Source of the DNA: Pestalotiopsis fici W106-1
Taxonomy: Eukaryota; Ascomycota; Sordariomycetes; Amphisphaeriales; Sporocadaceae
Length of the DNA stretch: 64,000 nt
Reading direction: 5' to 3'
NCBI RefSeq assembly: GCF_000516985.1
Contig: NW_006917092.1
Coordinates: 6,451,888-6,515,887 of the forward strand
Shown here: piece by piece, positions 33,424 through 43,618 of the stretch
How positions within the stretch are numbered: the stretch's first letter is position 1
Layout of the letters: each line of letters opens with the position of its first letter
The notes under the pieces: model-generated
Databases searched by the model: none
What the model was told of the DNA's origin: nothing
Seen by the model: only the letters and a program-made list of their open reading frames with translations
Made by a program: the position numbers and the translations under genes

Positions 33424-35994
33424 TAGGACATCAAGCTTTTCTTGTTTCTTCCCCTTTTCTTTTTTTTTTTTTTTTATGAGGGCTTTTTTTGTCATCAAGT
33501 TTAGCATTGCGCGACAATGGAGTTGAGGATTTCTCGTACATGTAGGAAGCTGAGACCGACCGAATTTATCACATGAAAATGACAATTCCAAGAATCTCGT
33601 TTGTCCAATGTTGCAGACATTAATATCGCTTTTGTGAACATGAATTCATGCCATGTTGGATTGTTGCTGCTCAATCGGCCCTAGACCTGTCTCGATTGTC
33701 TTTTGAGCAAAAGTGACAGGCGACGAGCGAAGGTTGGTCTGGGGCTGAGGTTGGCTAGTATTATTATACACTGCTCCAGATCATATCATATGGTTTTGTT
33801 CCGCCTATCTGATATGTTCTTTGTTGATTGACAGTGACGCAAGGGTGAGTGAGATGCCATGATATAGCGCTATCTTGATAATGACGGAGAAAATTCTGGG
33901 CGTTTGGCAGGGTTGAACTATACTCATCCGGATGGACTCTGTCGCATGACAAGCAGACAAGAGCAATAGCGACAAGATACTATTTCCTTGTGGCGGGCGA
34001 TGTGGTTTTACTGAAAAGAAAGCCAGGAAATGTCAGGACATCTTGAGGCGCCGAATGCTGGTCGAAATTCCTGTCGTGTATACAAATGTGGTCGTAACAT
34101 CAGCCATTGTGTCCGTCATGGAGTCAAGCGTGGGGCAGTATGTTAGTATTTGTATGGACAAGGAATTTGAGGCCAGATCGTGAGCATGAGCCCAGCCTTG
34201 GCCTCTCCTGTATTCGGACGATTTCCGCTTCTCAATATCAAGGGTAGACGAGTGAAGTACGTAAGGTATTGCATACGTAACAAAGAGGATTATTCAGCAC
34301 GCACACGGGTATCCGCTGGAAATGAGAATATGCGGACCTCCGCCTTCGCGGCCAAGACTCCAATTGATCAAGCAGGATCAAACGTTATGCGATAAATTCA
34401 ATGAAAATATAGTTGGCGTGCCTAATTGACTGGAACCCGAAATACAACTTGAGGAGAGAGTAGACAGACCTTGATAATTGATGCCCTAGAAAGTGCTATA
34501 GTAGTTGCAAATATCGTTTACCTGAAGAATCAAGTCTTACTACATAGCACATGTACATTGAGTTACTCGTATGGCTCTGGCCCTTTGGCTTAACGTCCCC
34601 AGACAGTCAATAAAGCTGTATTCTCCCGATGCAGGTATAAGCTGATTAGCAAAATGCGTCTCTCACTTTCAGAGCATATTTCGTAGAGTCTGGCCATATA
34701 CTGCGTCCCAACCATGTCAAAGATTATCAATATGAACGCAAGCCGCGTCAGCTGTGGGTGATAAATTGTAATAGACCTTGAAAATACCATTTTGAGCCAA
34801 GTCATTCGAGGATGCGGTACGGTCGGCATGGAGTAGCTTAAAAATGCTTAAGGGGACTGACCCACGGAATAAGGTACGGAGCCCCGGCGAGCTTCCCCGG
34901 CGAGTTCCCGCCGCGCCTCGTTCTAACTAGGGCGGGCCGAAGCTCAATGGAAGCATAATAGGACGCGACATCAATCTTGAAGCTTATCCGAGGCACTTCA
35001 TTGCCAAAGCTATCAGAGCATACCATGATTGTCTTTGGCCAATGCAATTGTTGGCTCTTGAGATTTGTTCATCGCCATATCTGAGCATTTTTCACACCCG
35101 AAAAACCCGTTAGACTTTGTTGTATCAAACGTCCGATGGATGAGGAGTTCAGCGCTTGTGGACATAACCTTAGAGTTAGGGGAAGTCAAAATTTCCACAA
35201 TATCTTGTACATGAAAGCCAGCATACCCAATGCTTCACATTCTAGACCATCTTTTGAACAGTGACACGCGGCTCCAGGGTTCTTGCAGTCCCTGTTTACA
35301 TTGCCATAGCAGTCTATTCTAGGATCGATTACGAACGACCCAGCTGTCATTGGCCAGGTTTTCTGGGGATTCTGTCTGGGACATACTGAAACGCGGCGCC
35401 TCCCGGTTTACATGAATACCAAGGCTTAGTTCAGAGCTTGCGCAAGCCCACCGGTAATTGTTAGCGAACTCCAGGGGACGCTCAAGGCAAGCTTCAGCGC
35501 CTGCGCGCCAGCATTCAACGCGTCTAGCACTTTGAATGTGCTTGGCTGCTGTCCGGGACGATGTAGCAACAGAAACTGTTACCCATGACTGATGTATGAT
35601 GCGACAGAATCGATCGCAAGATTACATATTCCATATATTCCATTTTGTGTGAGGTTCTAGGTGCACGCATGAAGATGTTTCCCTCGCTTGTTGAACTTGA
35701 GAAACGACGAGCCGTTGAAACGAGGCTGCGTTGGTCCATCCACCCTTGACGGTTCATGGCTTAAATTATCCTCCATCGGCGGTTCCACCCGTGACGACTA
35801 CCTCAGATTTCTCCTATACAATCCACTTTTTATTCGAAGTGACATAGCTCAGCCTCGAAAAGATTGCGTTTGCTATGAGAACTCATTTTTTATAAGAAGA
35901 TGCAGAAAGGTCTTTTCATCATGGAGTTGAAAGGACACACGTTATACTCTTTCCTCGCACCAGTCAATCAATTCAACCTTTTCAACCCGCCACC
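33424..35994. other. Spacer without recognisable gene
   Basis: It starts with a T-rich tract (33456-33475) in the presumed laccase 3' UTR. Short ORFs occur on both strands with no features. Nothing else is supported up to the dioxygenase ATG. Confidence 0.45.
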
Positions 35995-37172
35995 ATGAAG
36001 TTCACCACCTCCGCCGCCGCCCTGCTCATGCTTGCCTCCGGAATCCAGGCGCACCCGGAAAAGATGACCCCAGAGAAAGCCAAGCGTGAGGCTCTCATGG
36101 TTGGACGTTCAACCGGCAAGTGTGCCGCTGCCATTGAGGCCCGCAAGGCTGAAGTTATGGCCAAGAGATCCGCCCGCCTGCTCCAGCGCCGCCTCGACGA
36201 CGGCAAGATTACGCACGAGGAGATGATGGCCAAGCGCAACGAGTTGCAGTACACCACTATCCAGAACGACACTTGCGTCCTCGCTCCCGACACAATCTGG
36301 GGACCTTATGGTATTGATGGCGAGATTGTTCGCCACGATCTTCGAGAGTTGAGCACGGGACAGTATGTACCATTTTTGCGGTTATTCCTAGATGGGATCC
36401 GACTAACAACAACATCTACAGGGAGGGTCTTGACTTTTACCTCGACATTGGTGTCATTGACGTCGAGACTTGCGAGCCTCTGCCTAATGCCGCCTTGTCC
36501 ATCTGGAACTGCAATGCTACTGGCACTTACTCGGGCTTCACTGGCATTGACCCCGATACGGCCTCATTCTACGACGGTGTGTCAGCACGTGCTGATGGTA
36601 CCACGGACGACGACACATTCCTGCGCGGAATTCAGGTTACCGACTCCGAGGGTATGATTGAATTCTTGACCCTATTCCCTGGCTACTACATCACCCGCAC
36701 TACGCACATCCACGTCACCGTCCAGACCAACATTACCAACGGCACGGGGTTCTCCGAGAGCGCGATTCAGCACATTGGCCAGCTCTTCTTTGAGGAGGAC
36801 CTTCTCAACGAAGTTTACCAGCTAGAGCCTTACTCTGCCCACCTGGAAACGCTCAACAGAACTACCAACGCAGAGGACAGCCTGTACTCGAGTGCTTCGG
36901 GTGATGGCTACAGCGCTGTCATTAGCGTCAGCCAGATTGGCGAGACTCTGGCAGATGGATTGGTTGGATACGTAAGTCAAACCTTGCTCAACATATTCGA
37001 GATCAATAGCTCATTTTCCCAGATTACCATTGGTGTCAACACCTCCGCTTCGGGACTTGAGACCACTGGAGGCTCTGTCAATGTTCAGGGATACCTCCCG
37101 ACTGTGTCTGTCGCTTCAAGCAAGCTGGCGCAGGCCACTGCTGTCGACGTCGCCGACGGATACACCAGCTAG
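35995..37172 (+). CDS. Secreted intradiol ring-cleavage dioxygenase
   Basis: Three exons (35995-36362, 36422-36971, 37023-37172) give about 355 residues. The signal peptide MKFTTSAAALLMLASGIQA is followed by an alpha-helical basic stretch rich in KAKREA/RLLQRR repeats, then the dioxygenase beta-sandwich. The Fe(III) ligands expected for the family are visible: Tyr105 in IWGPYGIDGE, Tyr211 or 212 in PGYYITR, and His218/His220 in TTHIHV. Such enzymes open catechol-type rings between the hydroxyls. Extracellular fungal members act on aromatic compounds outside the cell. The second intron is 51 nt, in frame and stop-free, so retention would give a 17-residue insert. The C-terminus ends NVQGYLPTVSVASSKL, a usual tail region. 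The laccase 2.6 kb upstream on the same strand could supply related phenolic substrates (inference). Confidence 0.92.
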
Positions 37173-37444
37173 ATGATTGATACTTTCAGCAATTTTGATC
37201 CTTGAATAGAATTTAGCGCTATAGACCTGCTTTGAGCCAATTTAACCCTGTTTTCACTATTCCTCCTATTGCAACTTTGTCATCGTTAAATCAAAGTCAA
37301 GTCCGGAACAAAGAATTTTCTGTCTGCCAACCGCAAGCAGAAATTCAATTGCCTTGAATTGAACTTTTGCAACAAAGGAATACATGTTCGCTGTCAAGAG
37401 GCTTTCTTTGCAGAGAATATGAAATCCGACTCTATGATCATGGC

Positions 37445-38185
37445 ATGACCGAATCTCAGGATTTCATAATCATGCTCCCTGACGAGATTAGACAGCTAGC
37501 TCAAAGCCGACCGGAACAGTCTGGCTGGTTCCGTGCGACATGCTATAATCCACGAACGCTCTGCGGTGTCATTGCTATTTTCAATTGGCAAGCAATCATA
37601 CCGGATGGTTCCCGAAGTGGCTTGCGTGGTTCACGGGAAAGCGGTAATGATATCGATCAGGACGCTGATGGACCATTCTTCCTTTTCAGCCATTCCGACG
37701 ATATCGGTGTCGTAGGCCTCTGCGAATGCATTGATTTCGATACACTGCTCAAGAGCCAGCTTTCTCAAGCTTTCGAGATCGCAAAGAGGCATGTTGCAGA
37801 CTGCCACAAGGATCTCGAGCCATTATCTCATTGTCGGGCCATGTGGGACATAGTACTCTCCTGCATCATTGATCCGGGAACTCGACCTAGCCGAAGGAGA
37901 GACCGTGAAGATTGGTATGGCTCAGCCTCCTTCATTGAAGCCGGACAGGAGATTTTTCGCGAGCTTTGGGGGCTTTCTCGGCCAGACTTCCCAACAAATC
38001 ATAGGACACGCACCAACCCGACCTTTATTTCTCGACATGAGTTTGCAAAGGTACAATCACAAGCGCAACATCCCAACGACACGGCGATGGCCGAGTATTA
38101 TCTCAAGTCAAGGACTACCATGTTGGAAGGCATTTTGTCCATGGCCCTGATATCGACCGATATTCGACTGGATGGCGATAGATAA
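37445..38185 (+). CDS. Hypothetical protein, 246 residues, not recognised
   Basis: An uninterrupted frame; the ATG at 37445 (MTESQDFIIMLPDEIRQL) was preferred over 37367 because of its better composition. The sequence looks like a soluble cytosolic protein with balanced charge and amphipathic helices (LLKSQLSQAFEIAKRHVADC). It has an acidic loop (GNDIDQDADGPFF) and six cysteines in scattered positions. There is no signal peptide, membrane helix or recognisable motif. Its codon and residue make-up is more protein-like than other lone ORFs nearby. It lies only 272 bp after the dioxygenase on the same strand. It could be a lineage-specific gene. Confidence 0.5.
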   Translation: MTESQDFIIMLPDEIRQLAQSRPEQSGWFRATCYNPRTLCGVIAIFNWQAIIPDGSRSGLRGSRESGNDIDQDADGPFFLFSHSDDIGVVGLCECIDFDTLLKSQLSQAFEIAKRHVADCHKDLEPLSHCRAMWDIVLSCIIDPGTRPSRRRDREDWYGSASFIEAGQEIFRELWGLSRPDFPTNHRTRTNPTFISRHEFAKVQSQAQHPNDTAMAEYYLKSRTTMLEGILSMALISTDIRLDGDR

Positions 38186-38375
38186 AATGGTATGAGATGG
38201 TGAAAAGTAGAGTCAAGATCATCATGAAAATGTTGAATATTTAGACGAAATACAGTATATTGAACAAGTGCGTGCTGAATTGATGCATGGCGGAATGTCT
38301 AGCAAAACATGGCAAGATATTTATATACACAAGAACAAGTATGTACAAGAACCGAACCATACTTGGCATCACTTT

Positions 38376-39692
38376 TTAAAGATTGTACCTGCTCTTGAGG
38401 TTTCTCCACCAATCTCTCGCCATCCAAGCATCAAATTCTGTGACTTCTGTGGCTGAACCAGCAAGCATGATGAAGCTAGTGACGCCAGTGGGGGTCCAGT
38501 CGTAGAAATCGTCGAGGGCCAGGGTGTGGCCCATCTCGTGCAGCAGAATGTGGATGTTTTCCGACTCAAGATTCTCAAGCACTACAACAACACGTGTTAG
38601 CAATTGCCCATTGAGGTAGATAAATCAGTTTGAAGCAGCTTTTTTAAGTAATTTGTCTGAGCCTGCTCTCTTGAAGCCCCAGTTGGGAAATGCTTGCTTA
38701 TGAGACAACCCAGAAAAGGAGAGAAATGACATCGGAAGTTGCTTACTATAGGTGGTGCCGATGCGCTGGCCCCAGTCACCACCAGCACCCACGCCGTCCA
38801 TGCCATCTGTCAACCATAGGCTGACATCATAGCGTGCGGCATCGCCACCACTGCAACTCGAGTAGTCGCCATCTGCGTAGTGGAAGTATCGTCCGCAAGC
38901 GGGGTCGCACTGAGGAATTCCGTCTGTGTCCGAGCTGCTATGGACGGTGACGCCGTCGGCGATGTCGCCTTCCAGAAGGGCTGTGTTATTGGTAGCCCAG
39001 CCAGTGACTTTCACGTTGGTGGTGGTGTATGGAAAGCCGTCGAAGCTGGCAAGTGCGCCCTCAACCCATTTGTTATATTGGCGTTGCAAAGCGGTTTCGA
39101 TGCTGGCACGCTGCTCTGCGGTGACGGACTGTGCGCTATCCCATCTAACACAATATTGAATATTGGCTTCGGTGTCCATCAAGTGGTCGTAACCGTAATT
39201 CATAAAGGCTAGCGGATCGCTATAGGTTGATATTTCGTGATTCCAAACCTCCTCGAGGGCTGTTGCAAGCGAAGATGGAGGATCCCACGAATCCACGGCA
39301 CTGGTTGCTGCAGCACTAGCTGTGGACGTTTTGGAAGCAGTAGTTGCGCTTCCGCTAGCAAATTTCACGACAGAGCTGCTTGGGCCGGCGGTGGCAGTCG
39401 CTCTTGTCGAAAGGGAACTCTCAAGCGAAGTGCTACTGGAAGTGGGCTTCGTAGACGTCGAGGCAGCGCTGGTAATCTGGCTCGATGATGGCGACGAGTG
39501 ATGTTTCGCTTCGCATGCTCGTCTCTTGGATGCTTGCGAGCTGGAAGTTGCAGAAGGCTGGAACGCAGCAAATCTGTCAAACTGACAAGTCTCAAATGGT
39601 AAAGTGGCGTCTCCTTGACGGGCGCGGAGTGGGTGCGCAAGCGTAACACTGGCACATGCGGCAACCAGGCCGAAGGCTGCAAGGTTCTTCAT
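38376..39692 (-). CDS. Secreted zinc metalloprotease-like protein (HExxH, metzincin-like)
   Basis: Two exons on the minus strand (39692-38747, 38581-38376) give about 383 residues. The signal peptide MKNLAAFGLVAACASVTLA is followed by a Ser/Thr/Ala-rich linker (about 45-135) that is likely O-glycosylated. The catalytic-like domain has GRYFHYADGDYSSC and ends with LLHEMGHTLALDDFYDW. His330, Glu331, His334 and Asp340 fit the metzincin pattern HExxHxxGxxD with Ala at the Gly position. The intron falls just before this motif (donor GTAAGC, acceptor TTGTAG), and splicing gives TTYMLENLESENIH. The gene is known to me only as a fungal secreted family often labelled cellulose-binding; catalytic action is inferred from the motif. 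It could process extracellular proteins. Confidence 0.85.
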
Positions 39693-40295
39693 GATGAAAG
39701 AATGAAATTGAGACTAGCTCAGACGAAAAGAGAAAAGAAGAAGAAGACGAGAAGATTGTTTGTCGTGTTTTCCAACGGCAAAGAGTTTTGCAACGCTTTG
39801 GCGAGAGACAGTCTATATAGGCGTATATATTCGTATTGGCAGATAATCTGATCTTGGCGTTATTCGCTGACCCGGCTCACTGGTTCCATGTTTAATAGAC
39901 ATAAGGTTGTATTGTCAAACGCCAAGATGTCCACTATGGAGAACGACAGGGTCCATTTTGGGAAGCGGGCGCGTCACAATTGGTGGGACGTCACAAGCGC
40001 CTTGGCTTTACTCCTCCATGTTTCGTGGAGATGGGGGACCTACGCCGAGATGATTCGAGTAGAAAACTGCCAAGAAAGGTCATTCGACCGTCGTAAAGGG
40101 GCTTCTAACAAGATGTGAGAAGTAAATAATGGTTTTTATCTTTCTCGAAATCTGTTTTCGTCTATCTAGGTATACACAGTATAGTAAAAGTAAAAGTAGC
40201 CCAGGTCCTTGAGGGGGCCATGATGTAAACACTACGCCGCCCTTGCTCATATTTATATTACAGGCGTAGAACTGACGTTCGCCAAGGGTCCAGGC
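39693..40295. other. Spacer between metalloprotease 5' end and O-methyltransferase 3' end
   Basis: No gene. A TATATA element at 39813-39818 lies about 120 bp upstream of the protease ATG on the minus strand and is a likely core promoter. Confidence 0.5.
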
Positions 40296-42093
40296 TCAAG
40301 GAAAGAAGTTATCGCGACGAATCAATGCCCACTCATCTACACTGCTTCTAGCAGTGTTCCCGTCTTGCTCGAATCCATAGTATCGCCAAGCGTAGGCCTC
40401 GTCTTCGTCTTCTTCTTCTCCATATGAAAAAGGAACATACGATCCGATGACCGTCGATTGTGATCCATCGACTCCTTGGCTACAGATTGAGGCATCCTTT
40501 GGCTCCACAGTCGCCATCCCGGTGTGGATATAATTGCACTCGGATTCAGAACTGGAATCAAGGTCGACAGTTGATAATGAGTCATTGCCGACATCAAAGT
40601 CAGATCCGGTATCTGGAAGGCTGCCGACGTCAAAGCCCTTGTCATTTCCAGTATACAGATTGTCCCTGAAGATGACTTGAATGATGGAAAGTGCCGAGTG
40701 CGGAGGTGTTGATATGAATTCAATCTCAAATCGTTTGTCGGCGGCAGCCAGGAGAGCCTCCCAGTCCTCTCTGCTTCGCTCCTGAGCATTTGCGCACATG
40801 TGCATCATGATATCACAAGCGCTGGTCAAAGCAATGCCGTTAGCAAAAAGATCAAGCACGACTTTGAATTAGCATTGAACCTACATATCGAATTGGTCGC
40901 TCACATGACCATATGGTCTGGGAGCGCCTAGACACCTTTCCAAGAATATCATGCGAGCGCCGTCCTTGAGTGCTGGCACCTGGTTTCTGAGAATATCGAC
41001 CGCATAGCTGTCCGACCAGTCGTGCAGAACACATCGCCAGATATACACGTCGGCATCCTTGATCGTCTGTTCGCTGAAGAAATCATATTCGTGATACTCG
41101 AGACGTCCATCCAGCTTGTTCGGATCTTGCATCGATGCCTGAGAGATGACGTCGGGAAGATCTTCAACAATAGCCCTCTCTACACTTGGATAGGTCTGCA
41201 GTATGGTTTTGCACAAAGTTCCTGTACCGCCACCGACATCGACCACCACCTTGGGGCACCAAGTTCTCTGGGACTGCTTGACCTGATCCCAGCCAAGGTG
41301 GTTGACAGTGTATGGTGGCTCCATTCCGGGTACCTTCATTGACCATTCCATGGCATTCGCAAGTCGGGTCATTCGATCCGGTTCGGATCCAACTATAGCA
41401 AAGAGGTCTTTGTCGCCATTGCTTCCGTGGGCGATGGCAAAGGGACTCTCGGCAGGATTGCTGCTGCTAGGGAAACTTTGCATGCTGTCGGCAACTTTCA
41501 AGGCAGCTGGTCCGATTTCTTCAGTAGCCATTCCAATCCAATCATGAAGCGTGGTTGTAACCAATAAGGCCGAGGCTGCGTTGTGTTGAACCATTCCGAC
41601 TATTGGCTCGTCAAAGACACGGAATGATATGGCAGAGCGTATGTATCGCCGTGTTTGGGCCTCCGAGAGGCCACAACGATCGGCAAGTTCACCGTAGGAT
41701 ATTGAACCGCTCATTGGCACGTTCTTTGCCAACTCAAACTTGTACAAGACATGGAGTGTTGCGGTCCAGGCCGGCTAGACGAGAGCGAGCGACTCATGAG
41801 TTTGTTGTTTCACGACAGAAGCATCTCAATGGGGAATCATCACTTACACCCATAAATGACATGAAAAATATATGTCCCGCGGGCCCAATGATCAGGGATC
41901 GTAGCTCATCGAGGGCTTCAAGAAGCTGTGCGCGGCTGTCCTCCATAGCTCGGCCGTAGGGACCAGCGTAGTGTGTTGCTCCATACTCAAAGGAGGGCTG
42001 TTGAATTCCAGCCGCATTGAGTGTATCGTGAATTGCGTTTGCCTGGTTGGCTATGATTTGTCCAAGTTCCGGAAGGGATCGTGTGAACGCCAT
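40296..42093 (-). CDS. O-methyltransferase (plant/fungal type II) with acidic C-terminal extension
   Basis: Three exons on the minus strand (42093-41848, 41774-40885, 40821-40296) give about 553 residues. An N-terminal winged-helix dimerisation part includes YGELADRCGLSEAQTRRYIR. The SAM-binding fold has motif I VVVDVGGGTGTL near residue 260, and the catalytic His is in LHDWSDS near 333. It transfers methyl groups from SAM to hydroxyls of aromatic or polyketide-like substrates in the cytosol. The second intron was placed from a TGCTAAC branch site and the family motif DIMMHMCANAQERSREDW that follows. Homologues normally stop near ALSIIQVIF; here about 123 more residues follow, very acidic (SYGEEEDEDEAYAW). 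The tail may be real or hide a further intron. It is in tandem with the alcohol oxidase upstream, 1.5 kb away. Confidence 0.9.
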
Positions 42094-43618
42094 TGTTGCG
42101 GGCTTCCAGGTTCCAGGTTCTAGGTGGTGATACAGCACGGTGGGTGGCCAAGGAGCGGCTGTGGTGCAAAGAATGAGATCAGAGGTCTTGAGTTGTGGAG
42201 TTTACGTCAATGGCAATAAAGAAGGCATGAATGGCCGTTAGCCTGTCATGTGGCAGTCGGTGTTGGAAGGTTCGATGGATAACGGACGAATCTAGAAAGC
42301 TTGAGCTGTGGTCTCGAACCAGAGATCCCGTGAGCCGCCATGTCGGCTCCTCAAGTACTCTCTCATAAGCCCGATCAACGCCTCCAACAAGTCCATGACT
42401 ATTGTTCCTCTTGGGATGGAATTGAAAAAGAAAACATCCTCTCCTGTCGCCGCACCGCCGTGTCATGAGCTGACCCAAGTTCCTGGGTTCTTGAGGCTTA
42501 TCCCAACCAATAGTACGATGCTTGCTGGTTGGGATGGTCAGACAAAGTCATTATGCCCTTGGCTGAAGAGTGCCTCTCGACCCAAGATCCTTGCAACGTA
42601 GTATATATCCACCCGAATGACCCAGTTGATTAACCATGGAACCATTAATCACGTCGAAAATCCTCTTTCGAATAACACTCATCGGTCCGCTTGTGGTTTT
42701 CGCGTGAGGTCAGCAAGTTGACAATGCGCCCGGCGCCCGAGAGACCGAAAGACGTGATGAACGTCTCTTGTCCTTGTCACACCTGCCGTGATTCACAATG
42801 CATATTGACCACGCATCGGTCAGATCTCAAGGATCTTGCACAAGGCTTCCCAGGGTTGTTGATGAATCTCGCGAGGCCCGGGTCCATGGAACCACTCCGG
42901 AAGGATGCCGGCGCGATCGAGTTCAGAGAAAAAAGAAAAAGAAAAGACAAATGCTGTGTGACCTGGCTGCGCCCATTATAAAAGCAATTCGTGGACGAAT
43001 GTAGTGACTTGAGGGTTAGTGATCAAGTTTGTCAATATAATTGGTTCAACTGAACTCCTGTCACATCTGTCGGTGACCATTTTTCAGATCTCATGATGTG
43101 GTCGGCGACCTGTTTTCGTTTGGGCCAATAAAGGTTATCGGCGCTCGACTATCTGAGGAATCCTTGCGAGAGAGGATCTCGCAGATCTCAGACACACTGC
43201 AGATACAGGTAACAATTATTGGTGTCGCTTATGAGTGACAAGGAACGTTCCGCCAATCGGAAGATTGATCGATTCGCGCGGTGTGGGCTGCACCTTCATC
43301 GGGTTACACACGATCCTTGGTACTTTTATCGCAGATTCAGGTAGCCAAAATGTTGGTAGCACAGAGATCTGTTCCGATCGAGCAATTTGAGTACCTACTA
43401 CGGAATACCAACCTAGCATGTCCCTCTCAGTTCATACAGATTACAAGGGGAAACCAACAAGGCTGAAGCGTGCCATGTCCAACATAAAACAAGGGTGGTG
43501 TGATAAAGAAGATGGAGGGAGATTCCGAGTGTGATAAAGACGTAATGAGTGACCCCAATATCCCTGCCAACAACTCCTCCTCGACAAGTCTCATGATTCA
43601 TCAAACCCATTTCCGTAC
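42094..43618. other. Spacer between O-methyltransferase and alcohol oxidase
   Basis: This is the upstream region of the O-methyltransferase and the 3' side of the oxidase. TATATA at about 42603 is 0.5 kb from the start codon. No other gene is visible. Confidence 0.45.

Noticed and set aside
42305..42325. T-loop-like GGTTCGAGACC on the minus strand
   Set aside because: Flanking stems do not pair and no A box or acceptor stem is found.
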